Positions 8,444 to 16,326 of a DNA stretch of 64,000 nt are shown piece by piece. The position numbers were made by a program, and so were the translations under genes. The notes under the pieces are model-generated. The model worked only from the letters and a program-made list of their open reading frames with translations, did not search any database and had not been told where the DNA came from. Source of the stretch: JAVJST01 sp965229715 (lineage in GTDB: Bacteria; Pseudomonadota; Alphaproteobacteria; Rhodospirillales; Casp-alpha2); contig CBDDJL010000002.1 of assembly GCA_965229715.1 (NCBI GenBank), positions 1,178,001 to 1,242,000 on the forward strand, in the 5' to 3' direction. Each line of letters begins with the position of its first letter. Position 1 is the stretch's first letter.

Positions 8444-9340
8444 TCAGTTGAGCCAGACCGGGTTGGTCCAGGCCTTGCGGTTGTCGGCATCGCGCACGGT
8501 GATGCGCACGTAACCGTCGTCGAAGCGGTTGAGCGGCAAACGGCATTCGGTCATGTTTTCGCCGGTCTTGTGCGCCGAGCGCGATCCCTTGCCGGTGGCC
8601 GAGATCACGCTCGCCGGCGAGCATTCGACGACGATCTCGTCGCCCTCGATGGCGACATTGTGCAATTCCGGTCCCTGGCTCGAGTAATAGCGGCCGGCCT
8701 TGAGCGAGCCGACAAGCTCGTCCGGATCGAGGCTCTCGGCGTGCACCATGGTCCAGCCGCCGAGCCAGTCATGGGTCAGCAGGTGGGCGTCATCGGTGGC
8801 GAAACCCGACAATTTCCAACCGTCGTTCAGCAATTGGTCGCAGAACGGCCAGTCCTCGCCGCGGTCGACTTCGAATGCCGAGCCGTGGTTGTAGACCTCG
8901 ATGGCATGGGCGCAGGTGATTTCCTTGGCGTCGTCGGTCGTCAGGCCGTACCAGCCGGGATGCACGATGCCGACGAAGGCGCCGGCGTCGGCGGCGCGCT
9001 GGGCGATCTCCGGCGCGGTTTCATCGGGGTTCGGACGCCGGAAGTCGGCGGGAATGCCGATGGCGAGAATATGCCACAGTTCCTTGACCCGGGTGTGACC
9101 GACGTGCAGTTCTGCCGAGACGATGGTGGTAAAGTCGTCGCTCCGCAGATGACGCGTATCGGTCACCGGAAAATCGTAGTCGTCCATGAAGTGATCGCTG
9201 AGAGCGAGGAAATCGTAGCCTGCGTCACGATACCGCCGGATGACCTCGTCGGGCGGGTAGACCCCGTCGGAGTTTGTCGAATGGGTGTGCAGATTGCCCT
9301 TGTAGAAGCGGCCGGGCCGGCCGAACGGTAATGAGTCCAT
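8444..9340 (-). CDS. PHP-domain metal-dependent hydrolase (CehA/McbA-like)
   Basis: This is a 298-residue PHP-fold protein, a family of metal-dependent phosphoesterases and hydrolases. The first metal motif HTHSTNSDGVYPPDE (H-x-H) follows NLHT near the N terminus, and FLALSDHFMDDYDFP supplies the next ligands. Further blocks are VGIVHPGWYGL and GFATDDAHLL, where H and D are the expected ligands. The ATG at 9340 has a ribosome site (AGGGGA); an upstream ATG at 9376 adds 12 unconserved residues. The gene stands alone on the minus strand. The substrate is unknown; CehA itself hydrolyses a carbamate, but that cannot be inferred here. Confidence 0.85.
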   Translation of the reverse strand: MDSLPFGRPGRFYKGNLHTHSTNSDGVYPPDEVIRRYRDAGYDFLALSDHFMDDYDFPVTDTRHLRSDDFTTIVSAELHVGHTRVKELWHILAIGIPADFRRPNPDETAPEIAQRAADAGAFVGIVHPGWYGLTTDDAKEITCAHAIEVYNHGSAFEVDRGEDWPFCDQLLNDGWKLSGFATDDAHLLTHDWLGGWTMVHAESLDPDELVGSLKAGRYYSSQGPELHNVAIEGDEIVVECSPASVISATGKGSRSAHKTGENMTECRLPLNRFDDGYVRITVRDADNRKAWTNPVWLN

Positions 9341-9439
9341 GGCGGTTCGTCCCCTGATGACAGACCGTGGCGACATGTGGAAGCGCCCTTATAGCGCAAA
9401 CCTGTGACGAAACGATGATGAAAAAGATTGTGTGCGACA

Positions 9440-9476
9440 ATGAAAAGGGCCGCACTGAGTATGCCAGCGCGGCCCC
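9440..9476 (-). terminator. Terminator after rpsD (minus strand)
   Basis: Read on the minus strand, GGGCCGC and GCGGCCC arms flank a 15-base loop and are followed by CTTTTC. It lies 22-58 bases past the rpsD stop. Confidence 0.7.
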
Positions 9477-9497
9477 GATTCGTTGCTCGTGACGGTA

Positions 9498-10115
9498 TTA
9501 GCGCGAGTAGTACTCGATGACGAGGTTCGGTTCCATCTGCACCGGGTACGGCACATCGGCCAGCAGCGGGGTGCGGACGAAGGTTCCCTTCATCTTCTGG
9601 AAGTCGACCTCGATGTAATCGGGGATATCGCGTTCCGGCGAGTCGATGGCTTCGAGAACCATGCCGATCTGGCGGGACTTTTCCTTGACCTCGATGACGT
9701 CGCCTTCGCGAACCATATAGGACGGAATGTTGACCCGCTTGCCATTGACCTTGATGTGGCCGTGGTTGATGAACTGGCGCGACGAGAACACCGTCGGCAC
9801 GAACTTCATGCGGTAGACCACGGCATCGAGACGGCTTTCGAGAATGCCGATCAGGTTTTCCGACGTATCGCCCTTGCGGCGCGTCGCTTCCTTGAAGTAG
9901 CGGCGGAACTGCTTCTCGGTGATGTTGCCGTAGTAGCCCCGGAGCTTCTGCTTGGCCGCAAGGTGCAGACCGAAGTCCGACGGCTTGCGGGCGCGGCGCT
10001 GGCCGTGCTGACCGGGGCCGTACTCACGCAGGTTGACGGGGCTCTTCGCCCGGCCCCAGAGGTTGACCCCGAGGCGGCGGTTAATCTTGTATTTGGACGT
10101 CTGGCGTTTGCTCAT
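9498..10115 (-). CDS. rpsD: 30S ribosomal protein S4
   Basis: S4 is a primary 16S rRNA-binding protein of the small subunit. The product has 205 residues from MSKRQTSKYKINRR, the normal bacterial length. The S4 N-terminal domain contains RARKPSDFGLHLAAKQKLRGYYG, and the S4 RNA-binding domain contains SRLDAVVYRMKF and ARQFINHGHIKVNGKRVN-like text (here SSRQFINHGHIKVNG). The frame extends 6 codons upstream (MRRKTS), but 10115 matches the family start. The gene is monocistronic, as usual in alphaproteobacteria. It has a sigma-70-like promoter about 155 bases upstream and a terminator downstream. Confidence 0.98.
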   Translation of the reverse strand: MSKRQTSKYKINRRLGVNLWGRAKSPVNLREYGPGQHGQRRARKPSDFGLHLAAKQKLRGYYGNITEKQFRRYFKEATRRKGDTSENLIGILESRLDAVVYRMKFVPTVFSSRQFINHGHIKVNGKRVNIPSYMVREGDVIEVKEKSRQIGMVLEAIDSPERDIPDYIEVDFQKMKGTFVRTPLLADVPYPVQMEPNLVIEYYSR

Positions 10116-10199
10116 GCTCGTTTTCCTTCGCACGCGTTATACCGGTTGTTATTGGCGCGCCGGTTGATCCGACATCTTGTTGTCCCGCTTAGGCTTTAT

Positions 10200-10259
10200 C
10201 CAAGGAAACCTTGGGCCGGGGTCGCACAGGGTTTTGAGCGCACGACCCGCATCCGCGGG
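10200..10259 (-). promoter_or_regulatory. Structured 5' leader of rpsD
   Basis: Between the predicted promoter and the rpsD start lie two short hairpins: CCAAGG-AAA-CCTTGG (10200-10214) and CCCGC/GCGGG (10246-10259). They could be part of a ribosomal-protein leader that senses S4, but no known leader family was recognised. Confidence 0.35.
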
Positions 10260-10270
10260 AATGGCGGCGG

Positions 10271-10298
10271 ACTATAGGGAAAATCGAAGGCGTGTCAA
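10271..10298 (-). promoter_or_regulatory. Sigma-70 type promoter for rpsD
   Basis: On the minus strand a consensus -35 box TTGACA is followed after 16 bases by TATAGT, a near-perfect -10. Transcription would start near 10264, giving a leader of about 150 bases before the rpsD ATG. Confidence 0.65.
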
Positions 10299-10324
10299 AC
10301 GGTTATAGGCGTTTCCGTCGCCGG

Positions 10325-10392
10325 CCTCACCCTTCGTCAAGCTCAGGGTGAGCAATCCGTTTTGCCTCATGCTGAGCCTGACGAAGCATGAG
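10325..10392. repeat. 68-bp double-hairpin intergenic repeat, copy 1
   Basis: The element contains two inverted repeats: CTCACCCT...AGGGTGAG and CTCATGCT...AGCATGAG. A second copy of the same length and order lies at 62237-62304, differing at a handful of positions that fall mainly in the spacer between the two hairpins. It resembles the dimeric REP-like elements that are common in alphaproteobacterial genomes. It lies between rpsD and the 3' end of the OmpA gene. Confidence 0.8.
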
Positions 10393-10466
10393 AAGCGGAG
10401 GCTTTCGCGCCAGGTCTCTCCGGGCCATTTCCCCGGCGCGTGCCCAGGGCGTACGTGGCGGATAGG

Positions 10467-11735
10467 TCATTCAGGGAAGACAATCTCGACCCGGCGATTG
10501 TCCGGATGCGGAACGCCATCACCGGTATCGACCAGAAGATCGTTCTCGCCCTTCCAGTAGATGACGATTTGGTTGGGCGGTACGCCCATCCGCACCAGCG
10601 CGGCCTTGACCTGCACCGCGCGGCTCTTGGACAGCGCCATGTTGTGCGCCTGGCTGCCTGACGAGTCAGTGTGCCCGATTGCCTCGATGCGGATAATTTC
10701 GCCGGCTTCGGCGTTCTCGGCGAGATCCTGCAATACAGCTTCTGCTGCATCCGTCAGATCGGCGCTGTCGAGGTCGAACAGCACACGGTAGGCCCGCGCC
10801 AGGTCCGGCACGTCGCTGCCGTCACCGGATCCGGAGCCCATGGTATCGCCGCTTGCGGCTGCGTCGCCGGCAGTCTCGGCCCCGGTGTCGCCGCTTACGG
10901 CGGCCATGCTGGTGTCGTCGTCAGATGCGGATTCGCTGCTGCCGCTACCGGCCGCACTCGCTGACGTATCGCCCGTTCCGCTTGCCGTGCCATCTTCGTC
11001 GGCTGATATGGCCGCGGCCTCGCCGGAAGACGATGCGTCGTCCATGCCCTCATCCTGCATTTTCGGGCCGAGCGCACCGAGGTCGAGGCGAATACCGAGA
11101 AACACGGAATGGCTCCGATAGGTCGGGTCCACATCCGTGCCGCTTGCGGTCGAGAGATCGAGGTCCGTCGATGCCAGATAACGGTAGTCGGCCGTCACCC
11201 ACCAGTTATGGTCGATTGCATAGGCGCCGCCGAGGATGCCCTGATAGGCGAACGCGACGTCATCGTCATCGATGCGCGAACCGCTGACCGGCGAGACGCC
11301 GTCGGCGTCGACCCGGATGGCGCCGATGCCGAGACCGACGTAGGGCGTGAAATGTCCGCCAAGGTCAACGTCGTAATATCCGTTGACCATGGCGTTGATG
11401 GCGAGCACGTCACCCGACCCGTTGGACGCTCCGACGCTGTCGATATCGCTCAGGCGCGCGCCGAGCTCCAGTTCGGCCCGCCAGCCGCCGTCGTAGGCAT
11501 GGCCGAGAGCAATACGGCCCGCCGGGCCGATATCGAACTCGGCTTCGGTATCGATGTTGCCGCCTTCGATATCCGTATCGCTCAGCAGCACGGCGCCGGC
11601 GCCGAGATCGATGTAGAACGGACTCGCACCGTCGACGGTATCGTCGGCTCGAACCGATTCGGGCGCTACAATCAGTGTCGTGGTCAGGAGGAAGGCGGTA
11701 AGAATCGTCGGAAAACGGCGGATTTCTGCGCTCAT
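10467..11735 (-). CDS. Outer-membrane beta-barrel protein with OmpA C-terminal domain
   Basis: This is an outer-membrane porin-like protein of 422 residues. It has a signal peptide (TILTAFLLTTTLIVAPESVRA) and an N-terminal OmpW/OmpA-like barrel of about 190 residues rich in alternating strands (GLGIGAIRVDADGV, WWVTADYRYL). A linker of about 90 residues made almost only of Ser, Ala, Gly, Asp and Glu follows. The C-terminal OmpA peptidoglycan-binding domain has IEAIGHTDSSGS, LSKSRAVQVKAAL and DNRRVEIVFPE. The start at 11735 has AAGGTG upstream; a start at 11759 is also open. It probably anchors the outer membrane to peptidoglycan. The gene ends 74 bases past the 68-bp repeat. Confidence 0.88.
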   Translation of the reverse strand: MSAEIRRFPTILTAFLLTTTLIVAPESVRADDTVDGASPFYIDLGAGAVLLSDTDIEGGNIDTEAEFDIGPAGRIALGHAYDGGWRAELELGARLSDIDSVGASNGSGDVLAINAMVNGYYDVDLGGHFTPYVGLGIGAIRVDADGVSPVSGSRIDDDDVAFAYQGILGGAYAIDHNWWVTADYRYLASTDLDLSTASGTDVDPTYRSHSVFLGIRLDLGALGPKMQDEGMDDASSSGEAAAISADEDGTASGTGDTSASAAGSGSSESASDDDTSMAAVSGDTGAETAGDAAASGDTMGSGSGDGSDVPDLARAYRVLFDLDSADLTDAAEAVLQDLAENAEAGEIIRIEAIGHTDSSGSQAHNMALSKSRAVQVKAALVRMGVPPNQIVIYWKGENDLLVDTGDGVPHPDNRRVEIVFPE

Positions 11736-11807
11736 CAGCACCTTGGTCCTCTGCGGCACGGCGGCGAAATTGACCGCGAATCGTGCGAATCGGTACCAAG
11801 TCTAGTA

Positions 11808-12500
11808 TCAGGCCGCGAGCGCGTCTACCATACCTTGAAACATAATGCGACCGTCGGAACCGCCCAAAACCGGGTCGGCGAGCCGTTCCGGGTGCGGCAT
11901 CATGCCGAGTACATTGAGCCGCTCGTTATAGACCCCGGCGATGTTCTCGACCGAGCCGTTCGGGTTGGATTCCGGCGTGATCGCGCCTGTTTCGTCGCAA
12001 TAGCGGAACGCGACGAGGTTTTCGCCGTTGAGCCGCGCCAGCGTTTCGGTATCGGCGAAATAGTTGCCGTCATGATGGGCGATCGGGAAGCGCACGGCGA
12101 CGTTTCCGGTGTAACCGGACGTGTACGCCGTGTCGTTGCGCTCGACCCGCAGATACACGTCCTTGCAGACGAACTTTAGGGCTGCGTTGCGCATCAGCGC
12201 ACCGGGCAGCAGGCCGGTTTCGGTCAGGATCTGGAAGCCGTTGCAGATGCCGAGGACGCGGACACCGTCGTTGGCCCGTTTGACGACCTCGCGCATCGCC
12301 GGGCTGTTCGCCGCCATCGCGCCGACCCGCAGGTAATCGCCGTAGGTGAAGCCGCCCGGAACGATGATGAGATCGACCTTGGGTACGTCTGCGTCCCGGT
12401 GCCAAACCATGTGCGGCTCCTTGCCGGTGGCCTGGCGCAGCGCGACGAGGGCGTCGCGGTCGCAGTTGGATCCCGGGAACTGGATGACGGCGGTTTGCAT
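11808..12500 (-). CDS. purQ: Phosphoribosylformylglycinamidine synthase subunit PurQ
   Basis: This is the glutamine amidotransferase subunit of FGAM synthase, which feeds ammonia to PurL. The 230-residue protein has the class I features: FPGSNCDRD at the start, the nucleophile Cys in VLGICNGFQIL, and the His/Glu pair near the C terminus in MMPHPERLADP. The ATG at 12500 is preferred; a TTG two codons upstream is also in frame. It is the third gene of purC-purS-purQ on the minus strand, 18 bases after purS, but purL is not next to it. Confidence 0.97.
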   Translation of the reverse strand: MQTAVIQFPGSNCDRDALVALRQATGKEPHMVWHRDADVPKVDLIIVPGGFTYGDYLRVGAMAANSPAMREVVKRANDGVRVLGICNGFQILTETGLLPGALMRNAALKFVCKDVYLRVERNDTAYTSGYTGNVAVRFPIAHHDGNYFADTETLARLNGENLVAFRYCDETGAITPESNPNGSVENIAGVYNERLNVLGMMPHPERLADPVLGGSDGRIMFQGMVDALAA

Positions 12501-12518
12501 GGCCAAAGTGCTCCCGGT

Positions 12519-12761
12519 TCAGCCCTGAAGGTCGATCGCGTACGTCTCGATGACGGTGTTGGCGAGCAGGCTCTCGCACATCTTCTCGATGGCGGCGCGC
12601 GCCTTGTCGGGGTCGCTCTCGGCGACCTCCATTTCGATGACCTTACCCTGGCGGACGCCGGAGACACCGCCGAAGCCGAGCGAGCCGAGCGCGGTCTCGA
12701 CGGCCTTGCCCTGTGGGTCGAGAACCCCGTTCTTCAACATCACCTGAACGCGCGCTTTCAC
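12519..12761 (-). CDS. purS: Phosphoribosylformylglycinamidine synthase subunit PurS
   Basis: PurS is the small structural subunit that bridges PurQ and PurL. The product has 80 residues and begins at a GTG (KARVQVMLKNGVLDPQG), with AAGGAG about 10 bases upstream. The family blocks GFGGVSGVRQGKVIEMEV and CESLLANTVIETYAI are present. The frame is open well upstream into purC, so a computed longest frame would misplace the start. It lies 13 bases after the purC stop and 18 bases before purQ. Confidence 0.95.
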   Translation of the reverse strand: MKARVQVMLKNGVLDPQGKAVETALGSLGFGGVSGVRQGKVIEMEVAESDPDKARAAIEKMCESLLANTVIETYAIDLQG

Positions 12762-12774
12762 CGGGGCAGTCTCC

Positions 12775-13539
12775 TTATTGCATGGTTTCCGGGCCCTGCA
12801 GGTCGCGCGGGCCGCTCTCCGGCAGAATGCCGAGGCGGCGGGCGACTTCCTGATAGGCCTCCTCGACGTTGCCGAGATCGCGGCGGAACCGGTCCTTGTC
12901 GAGCTTCTCGTTGGTCTTGATATCCCACAGCCGGCACGAGTCGGGGCTGATCTCGTCGGCCAGCACAATGCGCATCTGCTCGTCTTCCCAGAGCCGCCCG
13001 AACTCGAGCTTGAAGTCGACAAGGCGAAGTCCGATACCGAGGAACAAGCCGGTCAGGAAATCGTTGATGCGAAGCGCCATCGCCATCATCTCATCGATGT
13101 CTTGCGGCGCAGCCCAGCCGAACGCGGTGATGTGCTCCTCGGCGACCATCGGATCGCCGAGCTCGTCGGACTTGTAGCAGAACTCGATGATCGAGCGCGG
13201 CAGCGGCGTGCCTTCGGCCATGCCGAAGCGTTTCGCCAGGGTGCCGGCGACGATGTTGCGCACGACGATCTCGATCGGGATGATTTCGACCTCGCGGACC
13301 AGCTGCTCGCGCATGTTGAGACGGCGCACGAAATGGGTCGGGATGCCGATCTCGCCCAGGCGGGTCATCAGGTACTCTGAAATCCGGTTGTTGAGCACGC
13401 CCTTGCCGGTGATGGTGCCGCGCTTCTGGTTGTTGAAGGCGGTGGCGTCGTCCTTGAAGTACTGAACCAGGGTGCCCGGCTCCGGCCCCTCGAAGAGAAC
13501 CTTCGCCTTGCCCTCGTAGATCTGTCTGCGTCTGGCCAT
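12775..13539 (-). CDS. purC: Phosphoribosylaminoimidazole-succinocarboxamide synthase
   Basis: SAICAR synthetase condenses CAIR with aspartate in de novo purine synthesis. The 254-residue protein starts MARRRQIYEGKAKVLFEGPE. It contains FNNQKRGTITGKGVLNN, EIVVRNIVAGTLAKRFG, LVDFKLEFG and LADEISPDSCRLWD, all standard PurC blocks. The ATG at 13539 has AGGAA upstream; the open frame before it is not conserved. It is the first gene of purC-purS-purQ, and the ATPase zeta gene lies upstream in the opposite direction after two unrelated genes. Confidence 0.97.
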   Translation of the reverse strand: MARRRQIYEGKAKVLFEGPEPGTLVQYFKDDATAFNNQKRGTITGKGVLNNRISEYLMTRLGEIGIPTHFVRRLNMREQLVREVEIIPIEIVVRNIVAGTLAKRFGMAEGTPLPRSIIEFCYKSDELGDPMVAEEHITAFGWAAPQDIDEMMAMALRINDFLTGLFLGIGLRLVDFKLEFGRLWEDEQMRIVLADEISPDSCRLWDIKTNEKLDKDRFRRDLGNVEEAYQEVARRLGILPESGPRDLQGPETMQ

Positions 13540-13678
13540 GTCGGTGTTCCTGTGCCGCCGAAACGGAAGGCTTCGCGGCCACCCGGTGGCGGCAATTTCC
13601 GCGCCGGGCTTCATAAGCGACCCTATAACAGCCGCGCAGCCCGAAAACAACGCCGGGAACATCGCCGAATGGGGATTG

Positions 13679-14431
13679 TCACCCCATCATCACCGGCACG
13701 AAATCGACCTCGTCGGGCGGGCCGGGGGCGAAGCGCCACACCGGCGGACGGTGTTCGAAGCCTGGCGCCGGGATTGCGACGAGGGACGACGACAACGTGG
13801 CGAAGCCGCTGTCGAGATCGACGTTCATGGTCTCGTAGTCGTCGCCCGAGCGGTCGGCGAGCAGGCTTTCCCAAGCGAACCAGTCGCCGACACCGTCGTC
13901 GGCATCCGGGTCGGGCGGCGGCGCGGTGCGAAACCGGGGCAAGTGGCGGCGGATGCGCGCCGAGTTCACGGCGTCGTTGAGGTCGTGCGCGGTGATCATC
14001 GAGCACCCCTTGTCGAGTTCGTCAACTGTGACCCGTGCACCGTCGTTCCTGAGCCAGAAGACGCCCCGGCAGTCGGCGATCACCAGATTGAACGGCCGGT
14101 AGGCGTCCGGATCGAGCGCCGCCATGAAATGGGCCGCCTCGTGCGCCTCGGCGTGATCGAGGGCTTCGAGCGGCAGTTCGCCCCGGCTGCGCTTGTCGGG
14201 GTCGGGGCCCAGCGTGTTCATGCGGTTGAGCACGCAAGCGACGAGTCCGTCGTCGTTGACGCCCATCCAGGTGCCGCCGGCCAGCGCATCGCGCCCCGCC
14301 GTGACATGCGGGCGGTCAGGCCAGTGCCGCGCCGGCGCGTCCCACGGACGGTCGCGCATTTCATCGCGGTTGGCGGCGATGAGAACGGGCCATGGGTGGT
14401 CCGGACGGTGAAGGACGACCACGGTGCACAT
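13679..14431 (-). CDS. NRDE (TANGO2) family protein
   Basis: This is a 250-residue member of the NRDE/TANGO2 family, named for the ANRDE motif seen here as LIAANRDEMRDRP. The family has a conserved Cys at position 2 (MCTVVVL), GGTWMGVNDDGLVACVLNR and a C-terminal half of Ntn-hydrolase-like fold. Eukaryotic TANGO2 has been linked to heme or lipid handling, but the bacterial role is unsettled. It reads on the minus strand, 139 bases upstream of purC and 52 bases after the GNAT gene stop region. Confidence 0.88.
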   Translation of the reverse strand: MCTVVVLHRPDHPWPVLIAANRDEMRDRPWDAPARHWPDRPHVTAGRDALAGGTWMGVNDDGLVACVLNRMNTLGPDPDKRSRGELPLEALDHAEAHEAAHFMAALDPDAYRPFNLVIADCRGVFWLRNDGARVTVDELDKGCSMITAHDLNDAVNSARIRRHLPRFRTAPPPDPDADDGVGDWFAWESLLADRSGDDYETMNVDLDSGFATLSSSLVAIPAPGFEHRPPVWRFAPGPPDEVDFVPVMMG

Positions 14432-14482
14432 GGGTCATGGGTAGGCGGCGGATCCGCATAGGTCAAGCGGCAGTGCCGCCGC

Positions 14483-14977
14483 TCAGTCCTCCGCCAGAGC
14501 GCGCCAGTCCGCGTGCGGAATCAGCCGTCCGGGATAAGCCGGATTCTCGAAAGGCCAGTCCGTCTCGATCCATGTCCGCACGGTCTCGAACAGGTGTGCA
14601 TCGAGACCTTCGGCCCGCATGCTCTCGCGAACCCACATGGAGACCTCGACATCGTAACCGCGCTTGCGGGTCGGGTAGATGTACATGCAACCCAGCACGC
14701 TGGATTCGTCGAGCGCGACCACGGTGTAGGCGAACGACGTGCGCAACTGAAACTCGACCTGGTGCCAACCGAGTTCGATGGTGTCCTGCTCAAGCGTCAG
14801 ACCGGTCGGCCATTCCCCGCCCGGGTCGAACACGGTCTTGAGGTAATGCTCGGTTTCCATGACCGCTTCGTAATCTGCGGCCACGTCGCCAATGGTCAGG
14901 CTGCGTAGGCGCATCCGGTCCGTCTCCAGGGCCTCCGGAACGACGAAATCATCAGGAACGATCGGGCGGTTATACAT
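14483..14977 (-). CDS. GNAT-type N-acetyltransferase-like protein
   Basis: This is a protein of 164 residues with a GNAT-like layout. It has an N-terminal ALETDRMRLRSLTIGD segment as in RimJ/RimL-type acetyltransferases, a central VVALDESSVLGCMYIYP strand pair, and SMWVRESMRAEGLDAHLFETVRTWI. The last resembles the acetyl-CoA loop and following helix, although the canonical Q/R-x-x-G-x-G/A is poorly kept. The start MYNRPIVPDDF at 14977 is chosen because the upstream residues look random. The substrate is unknown. Confidence 0.7.
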   Translation of the reverse strand: MYNRPIVPDDFVVPEALETDRMRLRSLTIGDVAADYEAVMETEHYLKTVFDPGGEWPTGLTLEQDTIELGWHQVEFQLRTSFAYTVVALDESSVLGCMYIYPTRKRGYDVEVSMWVRESMRAEGLDAHLFETVRTWIETDWPFENPAYPGRLIPHADWRALAED

Positions 14978-15131
14978 GGCGGCGATTCCGGGCTGAGAGT
15001 GTCGGCCAATTAGGCGCCAGAGCGGCGTTCCGCGCAAGTGACATTGCGGTTCGCCGGTTGCGCCCTATATCAAGAGCCGATACAACGTTCGGCACCACAG
15101 GCCGACTGACTTTCCGGGAGAGGACCCTGCC

Positions 15132-15461
15132 ATGAACGATGCCTTCAAGGACCGCGAGAAAGGCTTCGAAGCCAAATACAAACTCGACCAGGATCTGGCC
15201 TTCAAGGCTGAGGCGCGGCGCAACCGGCTGCTCGGCGAATGGCTCGCCGACAAGTTCGGCATGACGTCGGACGAAAAGGCGGCCTATGCGAAGGAAGTCG
15301 TCGCCGCCGATTTCGACGAACCCGGCATCGAGGATGTGATGCGCAAGGTCATGGCCGATATCGCCGCCCAGGGTGTCGAGATCGCAGAGCAGGAAATCCG
15401 CGCCAAGATCGAGGAACTGAACGCCGTCGCCGCGCAGCAGGTCCGCGAGGAAAACCAGTAA
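15132..15461 (+). CDS. DUF1476 protein, F1-ATPase inhibitor zeta subunit homologue
   Basis: This is a 109-residue, highly charged, helical protein of the DUF1476 family (MNDAFKDREKGFEAKY, ARRNRLLGEWLADKFG). In Paracoccus the family member is the zeta subunit, which blocks ATP hydrolysis by the F1FO-ATPase. The N-terminal region is the inhibitory part in that protein. The gene has a good ribosome site (ccgggagagga). It lies 4 bases before a 2OG oxygenase gene. The neighbourhood with purC-purS-purQ is common in alphaproteobacteria. Confidence 0.92.
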   Translation: MNDAFKDREKGFEAKYKLDQDLAFKAEARRNRLLGEWLADKFGMTSDEKAAYAKEVVAADFDEPGIEDVMRKVMADIAAQGVEIAEQEIRAKIEELNAVAAQQVREENQ

Positions 15462-15465
15462 TCGC

Positions 15466-16224
15466 ATGACTGCCGATGCCACGGCGTCGGTCGGCGAAAC
15501 GCCGTTTCGTATTGTCGCCCGGGAAAGTGGACATTACCGCACCGATCTCCCGGTCTGGGGCGCGCTCGCGCCCGGCAGCGTCGCGTTCGAATCCGTTGGC
15601 GGTTCCGCCGGATCACAGACGGTCACACGCGCCGACATTGCAGGTGTGCCGGGCGCCTTTCAGCTTATCGGCCTGTTAACTGCCGACGAATGCGACCGGC
15701 TCATTGAAATCGCGGAGCAACTCGGCTTCACCGACGACGCGCCGGTTTCGCTTGGGCGCAACGTTCGCCATAACGACAGCCTCAACTGGATCGTCGACGA
15801 GAGCGTCGACGGACCGGTCTGGACGCGCTGCGAGACGTTGTTCGACGAGACGTCCTATGACGGTGCGAGGCCGCTCGGCCTGAACGCGCGCTTCCGGTTT
15901 TACCGTTACGGTGCGGGCGATTACTTCGCGCCGCACACGGACGGCGCCTGGCCGGGTAGCCGGGTGATCGATGGGGAGCTGATCGTCGATGCCTATGGCG
16001 ATCGCGTCAGCCAGATGACGTTTCTGATCTTTCTATCGGACGGTTACGAGGGTGGCCGAACGTTGTTTCAGACGGATGCGGACCAGACAATTGCCGTTGC
16101 CACGCCGAAGGGCGCGGCGCTCTGCTTTCCGCATGGTTTTCATCCGCTGCACTGCGTTCACGCCGGCGAGCGCGTGACATCCGGCACGAAGTACATCATC
16201 CGTACCGACGTGCTGTACGGTTAA
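15466..16224 (+). CDS. 2-oxoglutarate/Fe(II)-dependent oxygenase (prolyl 4-hydroxylase type)
   Basis: This is a 252-residue protein with the double-stranded beta-helix oxygenase signature. Iron ligands are H157 and D159 (YFAPHTDGAWPG) and H232 (CVHAGERVTSG). The 2OG-binding Lys/Arg lies in GTKYIIRTDVLYG. MTFLIFLSDGYEGGRTLF is typical of P4H-like enzymes. It probably hydroxylates a protein or small molecule, with the target unknown. It starts 4 bases after the DUF1476 stop and is likely co-transcribed with it. Confidence 0.88.
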   Translation: MTADATASVGETPFRIVARESGHYRTDLPVWGALAPGSVAFESVGGSAGSQTVTRADIAGVPGAFQLIGLLTADECDRLIEIAEQLGFTDDAPVSLGRNVRHNDSLNWIVDESVDGPVWTRCETLFDETSYDGARPLGLNARFRFYRYGAGDYFAPHTDGAWPGSRVIDGELIVDAYGDRVSQMTFLIFLSDGYEGGRTLFQTDADQTIAVATPKGAALCFPHGFHPLHCVHAGERVTSGTKYIIRTDVLYG

Positions 16225-16243
16225 GGTCGATGCCTTGAAAAAC

Positions 16244-16311
16244 CGTCATTCCGGCACAGGCGGAAATCCTGTTCAAACGGCTGGCTGGACCCCCGCTTTC
16301 GCGGGGTGACG
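16244..16311. repeat. Palindromic intergenic element with CGTCATTCC/GTGACG ends
   Basis: The stretch starts CGTCATTCCGGCACAGG, ends GGGGTGACG and contains CCCCCGCTTTCGCGGGG. It matches the style of widespread short palindromic repeats in alpha- and gammaproteobacteria. It lies between convergent genes (2OG oxygenase and msrA). Confidence 0.6.
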
Positions 16312-16326
16312 CAAAAGGGGGCGGCG

